Part shown: positions 44,034 to 51,962 of the stretch, piece after piece | How the letters are laid out: each line of letters begins with the position of its first letter | Position numbering within the stretch: position 1 is the first letter of the stretch | Source: Brumimicrobium salinarum | Lineage (GTDB): Bacteria > Bacteroidota > Bacteroidia > Flavobacteriales_D > Crocinitomicaceae | NCBI RefSeq assembly: GCF_002844555.1 | Contig: NZ_PJNI01000001.1 | Coordinates: forward strand, 1-64,000 | Direction: 5' to 3' | DNA: 64,000 nucleotides | Program-made: the position numbers and the translations under genes | Notes under the pieces: model-generated | Told to the model about the DNA's origin: nothing | The model's database searches: none | What the model saw: only the letters and a program-made list of their open reading frames with translations

Positions 44034-45883
44034 TAGTTAAGTTTTAGATTAATAAATATCTGTGTGCCCTGATTTGGTGAAGAATCGATATCGAAAACCC
44101 CATTGATCAGTTCGATTCTTTTTTTAACTGAACCTAAACCAATAGAATTGTTGACAATTGAAGTGTCCATTCCTATACCATCATCCTCTATACTGATTAC
44201 TAATTCATTATTATTTTTCATAATCTGAACAGTGATTTCTGTTGCTTGGGCATGTTTTAATGCATTTTGAACCAATTCTTGAATACTCCTGTAAAGTATA
44301 GTCTCCACTTTTGGTTTCAGTGGAAGCACCTGCTTTACGTTGGTGTAAAAGTGTAGGTTATTATTCACATTATTGTTATGAACCATATAAGTAACCGCCT
44401 CAACAAGTCCTTTTTCGCTTAGCATAAAAGGAGATAAATTATGTGATATCCGGCGGGTCATTTGATGTGCTTTATTTAACATTTCAAATGTCTTTTTTGA
44501 AATATCCTGATGCATCTCTAACTCGAGTTTTAAAGCTGTAAGTTCAGCAGCCAGACCATCATGTAGCATACTTGAAATTTTGCTTCTTTCTATCTCCTCC
44601 GTTTCGCTAACAGATTTCACCAACTCTACTTCTCTCCTATTCCTTTCCAAGCGTATTTTTTGGCGATTGTATATAAATAAAGAAACACCAGATAAAACAA
44701 CAAGTACCAATGAGAAGCCGCCAACAATCAACAAATTTGTTCTTTGTTGAATTTTACTGTTTTGTTTTGCAATAGTTGCTTCTTGAGAAAGAATGGTGTT
44801 TTTATTGGTCAAGTACTCGAATTGAACTAACAAACTATCAATGTTCCTTTTGTTTTTTTCGTTTCGATCTATGGTTTTTAGGGAGTCAGCTTTATTTAAA
44901 TAAGTATAAGCGCTTCTATGTTGATCTGTATTAGCATAAGCTACAGAAAGACCATCAGCAATAGCATGTTCCATTGAGCTGTTGTTAAAGTATTTCAGGT
45001 TTCTTTCAGCATTCTTACCGTAATTGAGTGCTATACTGTACTCCTTCAACTCATTATGAATATCCATAAGTAATATTTCACTCATAATTTGAAATTGCTT
45101 CAATCGATATTTTTCACTTATCGTTAAACTTTTGCGTACAAACGGTATCGCTTGATGCAGGTTTCCATTCAAAAAATTCCACTCGGCAGCAGAAAAATTG
45201 ATTAAAACCTTTCCTTGTATATTATTTGTCGAATCGAGTAAACTGAGTCCTAAATCAATGTGTTGTTTTGCTTCTTTCATCAGGTCTAAGTTGTTTTCAC
45301 AGATAATTAATATCCCTAGGAACCCTAAATAATTTGGATGGTCTTTTCGATTTTTAAACTTTGAAAAACATTTTTCACTATAATGATACGCTTGTTCATA
45401 ATCACCTAAAGCCAAATAAATATTGGCAATATTGTTATAAATAGTATGTTCTCTTAATTCGTTATTTTGCTTTTGATAAGCGTTTACAGCTTTAAGAAAA
45501 GACCTTATTCCAATGTCATATTCTTTTCTCGAGGTGTGAATAGCACCTTTTAAATTATAAAATTTAGCATCACTATAATTAACCTCATAATTGTCTTCAA
45601 TATTTTGATTGGTAATATTTAATGCTTTTTCAAGTTTTTGGGTGATGTAATAGTGGCGTGCAAGATAAAATTGTGCAAGATCTTTTGACTGCCTTGTAAT
45701 AGCTACATCTTTCAAGAGTAAGTTATTCAGACTGTCCTCTGATTCAACTTTCGGATTATTAGTCAGTAATTGCGCAGCATTATTTATTATCTTAAGTGAG
45801 TCTTTTTCAAATGTAGTTTGTGTTATTCCTCTTGTGAAAAACGAGAAGATTACAACAAGTAGGATTAAAATTTTGATATTCAT
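44033..45883 (-). CDS. TPR-containing sensor histidine kinase (HisKA_3)
   Basis: The 616-residue protein has a signal peptide (about 22 residues), a periplasmic TPR region (about 60-330), a coiled stretch, one transmembrane helix (about 385-405), and HisKA_3 and HATPase_c domains. The phospho-acceptor is the His in SSMLHDGLAAELTALKLE, and the ATP-binding N-box is QELVQNALKHAQATEI with IEDDGIGMD and GLGSVKKRI. This NarX/DesK-like organisation with TPR is common in Flavobacteriia. The kinase overlaps its response regulator gene by one base. The signal sensed is unknown. Confidence 0.92.
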   Translation of the reverse strand: MNIKILILLVVIFSFFTRGITQTTFEKDSLKIINNAAQLLTNNPKVESEDSLNNLLLKDVAITRQSKDLAQFYLARHYYITQKLEKALNITNQNIEDNYEVNYSDAKFYNLKGAIHTSRKEYDIGIRSFLKAVNAYQKQNNELREHTIYNNIANIYLALGDYEQAYHYSEKCFSKFKNRKDHPNYLGFLGILIICENNLDLMKEAKQHIDLGLSLLDSTNNIQGKVLINFSAAEWNFLNGNLHQAIPFVRKSLTISEKYRLKQFQIMSEILLMDIHNELKEYSIALNYGKNAERNLKYFNNSSMEHAIADGLSVAYANTDQHRSAYTYLNKADSLKTIDRNEKNKRNIDSLLVQFEYLTNKNTILSQEATIAKQNSKIQQRTNLLIVGGFSLVLVVLSGVSLFIYNRQKIRLERNRREVELVKSVSETEEIERSKISSMLHDGLAAELTALKLELEMHQDISKKTFEMLNKAHQMTRRISHNLSPFMLSEKGLVEAVTYMVHNNNVNNNLHFYTNVKQVLPLKPKVETILYRSIQELVQNALKHAQATEITVQIMKNNNELVISIEDDGIGMDTSIVNNSIGLGSVKKRIELINGVFDIDSSPNQGTQIFINLKLN

Positions 45884-45943
45884 AAATACCTGTAGGACTA
45901 TATAAAATGTGATTAGAACCTTTTCAAAGGACTAATTTACATT

Positions 45944-45993
45944 AAAAATAACAAAGCGCAACAGAATCTTGTTAAACAAGTTTCCATTGCGCT
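45944..45993 (-). terminator. Terminator-like hairpin downstream of the OM protein gene
   Basis: On the minus strand AGCGCAA (complement of 45987-45993) pairs with TTGCGCT (complement of 45955-45961), with inner TTGTT/AACAA pairing, followed by TTGTTATTTTT. It lies 28 bases after the stop of the outer-membrane protein gene and before the kinase gene, and so separates the two transcripts. Confidence 0.65.
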
Positions 45994-46020
45994 GTGCTTT
46001 TGTGTTTTAACTTCTGTTTT

Positions 46021-46626
46021 CTACAATTTAAAAGTCATTCCAATTATTCCGTACGAACCCGCACCATATCCTGCCTCAACAAATACGGCTGCCCCATCAG
46101 AGAAAAAGTACTTCGCTCCTAAGGTAGGCCCAATATAAAAATTTGTTGTGCTTGTTGTAATTGTTCGTGTTGGCTCTTGATCTCTGTGAGACCTCACCAC
46201 ACCACCAATCATTAAAGCAGCGTATAAATCTAATTGTTCAACTCCAGTTGCTAGACCCATATTTTCATTAATAAAATCCCAAATATGGAATGAAAAACGA
46301 GCTCCTAAACTCAGGTAACTGTATTTGTTATCCCATTGACCAGCTGCATTTTCCCATTTATAACCATTATGCGTGTAACCTACGAAAGCTCCACCACTAA
46401 CTACATTTGAAAAGCCATATTCTAAATTAGCTCTCAAATTAGGAATCGAATAGTGATTATAACCCAAAGAATTATAATAATACTTATTCACTATTGAATA
46501 GCGAGGCAAACCAATTCCTAAATCGAGGTATAGCTTATTGGATTCGTAACCTTCTTGAGCATTCGCATTTGGTATAGAACCAAAGCACATGATCGAGATA
46601 AAGATTATTCCTAGTATTTTTTTCAT
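46021..46626 (-). CDS. Outer-membrane beta-barrel protein
   Basis: The 201-residue protein has a signal peptide (about residues 1-23, ending at NAQE). The mature part has alternating hydrophobic/aromatic strands (LYLDLGIGLPRY, YGFSNVVSGGAFVGY, LSLGARFSFHIW, LYAALMIGGVV, FVEAGYGAGSYGI) and ends in a hydrophobic strand GMTFKL, as in eight-stranded OmpX/OmpW-type barrels. It is likely a small outer-membrane protein of unknown role. It follows the beta-helix lipoprotein gene after about 47 bases on the same strand. Confidence 0.8.
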   Translation of the reverse strand: MKKILGIIFISIMCFGSIPNANAQEGYESNKLYLDLGIGLPRYSIVNKYYYNSLGYNHYSIPNLRANLEYGFSNVVSGGAFVGYTHNGYKWENAAGQWDNKYSYLSLGARFSFHIWDFINENMGLATGVEQLDLYAALMIGGVVRSHRDQEPTRTITTSTTNFYIGPTLGAKYFFSDGAAVFVEAGYGAGSYGIIGMTFKL

Positions 46627-46673
46627 TTTTGTTAAATTATTTATATTTCCTTAGAAGTAAAGATTATTAGCGA

Positions 46674-47930
46674 TTAAGGAAGTAAACCTCCGCCTTCTTG
46701 GCAATCAGAATGCATATTCCCTCCGTTATCATTAAAGACTCCATTATTGTCTTTATTAAGGGCTTTTTTCGAACCATTTTTTATATAACAATTGTTCATT
46801 GCTAGTGCACCTCCTCTAATGTAAATCATTGCATCGTTGTTCCATGCACCACCACCATAATTAAACGTAGTGTAAGAAAATTCGTTTTCTGTTTTCATAC
46901 TTTCTAAAACAATCGATTGCCAATAGCCTGGAATTCCTGAGGCTCCATAAACTCTAACACTATCTGTAACCGTACCGTCTAAAGAAAGCGATCCTTGATC
47001 ACTAGCAATAATTCTGGTGTCTTGCCCCATAATTAAAGTTACCCCTGGACTAAAGCTTGTATGCCCTCCAGTTATTTCAAAAACATTTGCCAAATAATAA
47101 GGTAGGTTTAATTTAGGAACGTTTACACTATTTGAATAATTATCCCCATGTACTCGAATATCATTCATGTCATTATTAGAACCAAATGTAGTAGTATTAT
47201 CTAGTGTCCCACTCTGCCCAAAGGTATGAAGAGAAATGGGTTGCTTTTCAAAAGCATCAAAGTAGTTATCTTTAAAATCTGGCAATTTACCTTCTCTATG
47301 ACTCACAAAAAGGCCATATTCTTTCCCCATAGTAAAGGATGAATTTTGAACAGTTAAGTTAGCGCTTCCTTGTACAGTCACCATTCCTTGGGCGTTCCAA
47401 GCACCTCCTCCGTGAGCGATATTACAATGAATCAATTTATTGTTCGTTTCATTAGATTCATATTTAATATACTTCCAGTGGCCTTTCACATCATCTCCCC
47501 CTAAAATTTGTATCTTATCATTTGGAGTTCCTGTCGCATCTAATGAACCATTGCTCTCCACTAATATATATGCATCTTGCCTCATTTCTATACGAACTCC
47601 TGGCTCTATCACAACATCAGCTGCTATTCTCCAGTTATCATCAATATAATATTCAACAACATTTGGATCTGAAGAAATGTCCTCTATAACCAGATTAGAA
47701 GTTTCTTTTCCAGAAAGTCTAATCGGCAATTCTTGACCACCAGGCCCTGTTGTTCCTCCACCTGGATTATTCGGATCATTCGGGTTTACACCATTATAAA
47801 CACAACTTCCGTCATCATTTTTTGCATTCTTGTCATAGTTATCAGCATTTTGATCTGTACAGCCTTCTCTTTTACAAGCCATCAAAACGATAACACTCAA
47901 AACTATCATCATTAATTTACTTACTTTCAT
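46674..47930 (-). CDS. Beta-helix lipoprotein with Asp-rich Cys motif
   Basis: From the ATG at 47930 the protein has 418 residues and a clear lipoprotein signal (VIVLMACKREG, lipid-modified Cys about residue 19); the ATG at 47975 would put 15 residues before it. Next comes CTDQNADNYDKNAKNDDGSC, a Bacteroidota surface-protein motif, then a P/G-rich linker. The rest has two similar halves with right-handed beta-helix features: FEITGGHTSFSPGVTLIMGQ resembles VIEPGVRIEMRQ, and GGGAWNAQGMVTVQG resembles GGGAWNNDAMIYIRGG. It is likely anchored in the outer membrane, perhaps binding polysaccharides. Confidence 0.82.
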   Translation of the reverse strand: MKVSKLMMIVLSVIVLMACKREGCTDQNADNYDKNAKNDDGSCVYNGVNPNDPNNPGGGTTGPGGQELPIRLSGKETSNLVIEDISSDPNVVEYYIDDNWRIAADVVIEPGVRIEMRQDAYILVESNGSLDATGTPNDKIQILGGDDVKGHWKYIKYESNETNNKLIHCNIAHGGGAWNAQGMVTVQGSANLTVQNSSFTMGKEYGLFVSHREGKLPDFKDNYFDAFEKQPISLHTFGQSGTLDNTTTFGSNNDMNDIRVHGDNYSNSVNVPKLNLPYYLANVFEITGGHTSFSPGVTLIMGQDTRIIASDQGSLSLDGTVTDSVRVYGASGIPGYWQSIVLESMKTENEFSYTTFNYGGGAWNNDAMIYIRGGALAMNNCYIKNGSKKALNKDNNGVFNDNGGNMHSDCQEGGGLLP

Positions 47931-48022
47931 AACGTATTTTTTTTTAATATTCATAACAAAACTAAATAAACACATTAACTAAAAAGTAAGGGTTTTCCCT
48001 AGTTTTAAAAAAAAGAAGAAAA

Positions 48023-48556
48023 TTAACGCCTTAATGTTGGATGTTTGTCATGACCGATAATGATGGAATCATCATTTACTCTGCCTTCTTCTGGACCATT
48101 TTCAAGCTTTAGCACTCCTCGCGGACAAACGGAAGTACATACACCACAACCTACACAGGATGCACGCACTATGTTCTGACCTCTTTGCGCATACCATCTT
48201 ACGTCAATTCCTTGTTCGCAATAAGTTGAGCAGTTTCCACAAGAAATACATTGTCCGCCATTGGTTGTAATTCTAAATCGGGACTTAAATCGTTGAATTA
48301 TTCCCATATAACCTGCCATTGGACAACCAAATCGACACCAAACACGATTTCCTAGCAATGGATAGAATCCTACGCCCACAATTCCAGAAAAAATCGCACC
48401 GATGAAAAATCCATATCCTTGTTTAATGGTTCCGCTATTGATTCCAAAAGCTTGGGAATTGTTTCCAAAATAGCTGATCAACATTGAACCAACCATTACA
48501 ACTGCAATCACAGCGCCTACTAACATGAAATTTCGTGATTTTCCCTTTCCAGCCAA
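48023..48556 (-). pseudogene. 4Fe-4S membrane ferredoxin-type protein, N-terminus lost
   Basis: The open frame covers the C-terminal 177 residues of a NapH/NosR-like protein. It has two transmembrane segments (about residues 10-28 and 45-68), GNRVWCRFGCPMAGYMG, and two 4Fe-4S motifs: CISCGNCSTYCEQGID and CVGCGVCTSVCPRG. Such proteins pass electrons through the membrane. The usual N-terminal half is absent. Instead, at about 48540-48556 the frame runs into the truncated FAD oxidoreductase gene in another frame. An internal deletion or an assembly collapse is likely. Confidence 0.78.
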
Positions 48557-48887
48557 ATTTATTGGGTTGAGAACCTGTCGCTAAAATCAATTGATCATAT
48601 TGAATGGGCGGAGTTTGCAATAAGTTTAATGTCTTATGCTCAAAATTTACCTCATCGACATAATCTTCTATCAAATCGATACGGTTTTTTTGCCAAAAAT
48701 CATTCTCATACGGCTGAATATCTTCAAAACGCATGTGTCTCATGTAAACATACATGAGTGCCGTTCTAGAGAAGAAATACTTTGATTCGGAAGAGATGAT
48801 CGTAATTCTTTTATCGGAGTTTTTGCGAATATGTCTTGCAGCAGTAACTCCAGCAATTCCATTTCCAATAATTACGACATGCTCCAT
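48435..48887 (-). pseudogene. FAD-dependent oxidoreductase, truncated after residue ~114
   Basis: The first 114 residues or so are a normal FAD/NAD(P)-binding start: VVIIGNGIAGVTAARHIRK with the GxGxxG motif, TIISSESKYFFSRTALMYVY, and LILATGSQPNKFGW. The homologous family usually runs to 400 residues or more. After KFGWKGK the frame enters the ferredoxin gene out of register and encodes 35 unrelated residues before stopping at 48435. The joint lies in GGCTGGAAAGG, where both genes can be read, as expected for a deletion at a short homology. Confidence 0.75.
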
Positions 48888-49109
48888 AATTTCATTTTTT
48901 TGTAAGGCGGTGAAAATAACCTCTCTACAATAAAAGAATAATATTTGAGAAATTTAAATCGGAAATTGATTTAATTATAAAAGTTTTTGTTCTAAATGGA
49001 AAGTAGCACAGCAATAAATAAGGCAAGAATCAATGCGTAGTTATCTGATTTAAAAACTTGATTTAGAAGTGTTTTTAAATGTTCTGAAGATAAATCAAGC
49101 ACCCCAAAC

Positions 49110-50189
49110 TTACTGCTGATAGGTAAATCCATTTTTAAAGAAAACGTAATTTCCTTTATTTACCTGAACGCGAACAGTATTTCCATTCACTTCAAATGGA
49201 GCTCCGGATAAATTACTGATGATTTCCACTTCATTGTTATGAAAAACGGAAACACCACCATTCAAGTTTCGAAAAGCTACAATACCATCTCGCAGTTTAT
49301 ATTCTTGCGGGATATAATTTGCAACTTCGTATCTTTTTCCTTTATAATAGGCATAAAACACACCGTTTTCTCCCCACACAATTAGATCTCTAAAAATCTC
49401 ATAGAAAGAAGCGTAGGTACTTAATTCTACAATTTCACCTCGAATAAGTGCTTTTAGGTTTTCATTTCTATCGAGATAAACAATTTGATCATAACCCGTT
49501 TTATAGCTTTGCACCATAGTTGGCTCAATATCCAGCACCTCATTTTGAAAGGCTACCGCAAAGGTTTGGTTAAAGGGATCATTAAAAGCAACTAAATTGG
49601 CCCCTGTTGCGTAAGCAATATGCTCATTAAACACGCCTATTTCAATAATTTTACCGCCTACAAAAGCATAATTAACATTTCCATTTCCAGTAAAGGCAAC
49701 CGTATTACTTCCAATATATTGTGGAAGATGCACATCGGAAACACTATAATACAAATCATGTACCTCGCCTCTATAATAAACTTTTATAGCATTTTCTCTT
49801 CTATCCTCATAAACTATTAAGCTATCAGAAACTACATAACGTCCCGCAAATCGCGTTAAGGTTTGTTTTTCACCATTATCCCACATTGACAAAATAGGTC
49901 CAGCATTCCAAGCCAAGAGATTTATTCCTATTTTGTAATCATTAGCAAGTCCAGATAATTTTTCACTTTTTCTACCATCATAAACGTATAAATCACTTTT
50001 ACTATCGATGTAAGCTATAATTTCTTCAGAATACTTATAATCTATCGGTTTTAAAAAGTCTAATTGCCTTGTTTGGCCTTCATGAAAGCTTTTAAAGTAT
50101 TCTCTATTATCTATAAGAGGAAATACAGATTGACTATTCAGTTTCAACGATAGACAAAGCAGAAGAATGGAACTGATAATTAATTTCAT
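49110..50189 (-). CDS. Hypothetical secreted beta-propeller-like protein
   Basis: The 359-residue protein has a signal peptide (about 19 residues, ending LNSQ). The mature part consists of about seven or eight repeated four-strand units with patterns such as IAYIDSKSDLYVYDGRK, VAFTGNGNVNYAFVGGKI, IVYLDRNENLKALIRGEI and IVWGENGVFYAYYKGKRYEV. This suggests a beta-propeller exported to the periplasm or surface. No sorting domain and no enzymatic motif are visible. The interval 48888-49109 upstream of the FAD gene holds nothing I can identify. Function unknown. Confidence 0.7.
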   Translation of the reverse strand: MKLIISSILLLCLSLKLNSQSVFPLIDNREYFKSFHEGQTRQLDFLKPIDYKYSEEIIAYIDSKSDLYVYDGRKSEKLSGLANDYKIGINLLAWNAGPILSMWDNGEKQTLTRFAGRYVVSDSLIVYEDRRENAIKVYYRGEVHDLYYSVSDVHLPQYIGSNTVAFTGNGNVNYAFVGGKIIEIGVFNEHIAYATGANLVAFNDPFNQTFAVAFQNEVLDIEPTMVQSYKTGYDQIVYLDRNENLKALIRGEIVELSTYASFYEIFRDLIVWGENGVFYAYYKGKRYEVANYIPQEYKLRDGIVAFRNLNGGVSVFHNNEVEIISNLSGAPFEVNGNTVRVQVNKGNYVFFKNGFTYQQ

Positions 50190-50202
50190 TTCAAAAAAAG
50201 GA

Positions 50203-50232
50203 TAAAAAAAGGGTGTCCATAGAACACCCTTT
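50203..50232 (-). terminator. Rho-independent terminator of the subtilase gene
   Basis: On the minus strand AGGGTGTT (complement of 50223-50230) pairs with the complement of 50210-50217, followed by TTTTTTT. It lies about 20 bases after the stop of the S8 peptidase gene at 50254. Confidence 0.85.
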
Positions 50233-50253
50233 CATAAGATTTATTAATCAACT

Positions 50254-51849
50254 TTATTTATTTTCTTTTTGGGCAACTCTTTCTTTAGCTAATTCTACTG
50301 CTGCAAGAACATTAACGACCTTACCTGTAGCGCAAAGATTGTCAAACATTACTAATTCGTCCTTACCTGGTACTTTTTGATAAGTATCTCCAAAGTAATC
50401 TCCAGAGTCAAGAATAATCTGGCGAACCTCTTGCATAGTTAAAGAAGGGAAATATCCTTTCAACAAAGCAGCAGTACCGGCAACCATTGGTGAAGCCATT
50501 GAAGTACCTTGAATAGCTTTGTATTCATTTTCTGGCCAAGTGTTATAAATTTCAAAACCTGGTGCAAAGATATCTACTTCACATTTTCCGTAATTAGAAA
50601 ATCTTGCTGCAAGTTCCTCATCATGAACACGTGTAGACGCACCAATTGTTAGCAAATGCGTAAAAGGTTGATCTTGGAATTCATACTTCACAGCTGGATA
50701 GTTATCATTCAATGCTAAATCTTGAGCAGAATTTCCAGCCGCATGAACAAATAGCACATCATTTTCCTGAGCATACATCATAGCATCATGAACTGCCTTT
50801 GGTAAGCTCGAATGCGACTTTCCAAAAGATCCATTAATTACTTTAGCTCCATTATCAACAGCGTAACGAATTGCCAAAGCAATATCTTTATCAAACTCAT
50901 CTCCATCTGGAACGGCTCTTAAGGACATCAATTTTACATTATTTGCAACACCATCACCACCTAAATCATTTCCACGAACGGCAGCTACAATTCCACCAAC
51001 ATGTGTTCCATGTTCGGAATCTGGACCTTTCACATCATTATTTCCATAATCCGTATCATTCATATTGTAAACATCATCACCAATTAACGACCTATCATCG
51101 TAATCTGGGTTGTGGTGATGATCTAGCATACCTTGAATTTGCTCAATTTGTTCTTCTAGCGCTTCTTCAGTTAGCTCGCCAGCAATAATTTGAAGTCCTA
51201 ATTGTTTCATTTGTTCTTGCTGAGCGCCTTCTGGCTTCCATTTCTTTAATGATTTCTCATCATACTCCTCAACGCCCATCATGTTAGCAATCATTTTAGG
51301 CAACATCGGAAGCATTTGGTCTTTTAGCTGCTTTACATTTTCAATGTAACCTTCATACTTCTTTCTATTATCTTCAACAATTTGTTTTGTTTCTAGATAT
51401 AGTTCGTATTCTTCTTGATTTTCAGCCGTTACCTTAGACGAATCCATATCTTCGTACTTTGGTTTCAGCTGTGCATAAATTCTAGTAACATTCAAACGCG
51501 CTGGACCTTGATTCTCTCCATTAGCATTCCCCAAGAAATTCCATCCGTGAATATCATCGATATATCCATTTCCATCATCATCAATTCCATTACCCGGTAT
51601 TTCTCCCTTGTTGGTCCAAATAACGCCTTGTAAGTCCTCGTGCTCAGTATCAATTCCAGAATCGATAATTGCCACAATAACTGTGTCAGGTGTTATTTTC
51701 TTTAACTTTTTGTAGGCTTTATCCGTGGACATTCCCGTTTTCTTGGAATTGTACCAATTCAAAACTTTCTTATCTACCTGAGCTGTTGCAGTTGAAAAAT
51801 AAGCTCCAATCAGAGCAGGCATTATAAGTTTAAAAAACACTTTTCTCAT
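50254..51849 (-). CDS. Secreted S8 (subtilisin) family serine peptidase
   Basis: The 531-residue protein has a signal peptide (about 23 residues, ending TATA). The catalytic triad is complete: Asp in VIVAIIDSGIDTEHED (about residue 63), His in EHGTHVGGIVAAVRG (about 283) and Ser in GTSMASPMVAG (about 453). An insertion of about 170 residues, rich in Q, E and M, separates Asp and His; it is common in Bacteroidota subtilases of this type. No T9SS sorting domain is visible, so it may act in the periplasm. It is divergent from the second subtilase gene at 51963. Confidence 0.92.
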   Translation of the reverse strand: MRKVFFKLIMPALIGAYFSTATAQVDKKVLNWYNSKKTGMSTDKAYKKLKKITPDTVIVAIIDSGIDTEHEDLQGVIWTNKGEIPGNGIDDDGNGYIDDIHGWNFLGNANGENQGPARLNVTRIYAQLKPKYEDMDSSKVTAENQEEYELYLETKQIVEDNRKKYEGYIENVKQLKDQMLPMLPKMIANMMGVEEYDEKSLKKWKPEGAQQEQMKQLGLQIIAGELTEEALEEQIEQIQGMLDHHHNPDYDDRSLIGDDVYNMNDTDYGNNDVKGPDSEHGTHVGGIVAAVRGNDLGGDGVANNVKLMSLRAVPDGDEFDKDIALAIRYAVDNGAKVINGSFGKSHSSLPKAVHDAMMYAQENDVLFVHAAGNSAQDLALNDNYPAVKYEFQDQPFTHLLTIGASTRVHDEELAARFSNYGKCEVDIFAPGFEIYNTWPENEYKAIQGTSMASPMVAGTAALLKGYFPSLTMQEVRQIILDSGDYFGDTYQKVPGKDELVMFDNLCATGKVVNVLAAVELAKERVAQKENK

Positions 51850-51962
51850 ACTTTATTTTTTACAATTTCTTATTCAACAATTGTTGATATTAATTAACTT
51901 TTTACGATATTTAATGATTAAACAACACATATCGCAAACTTTTTAGCTAAAAACATAAACAA

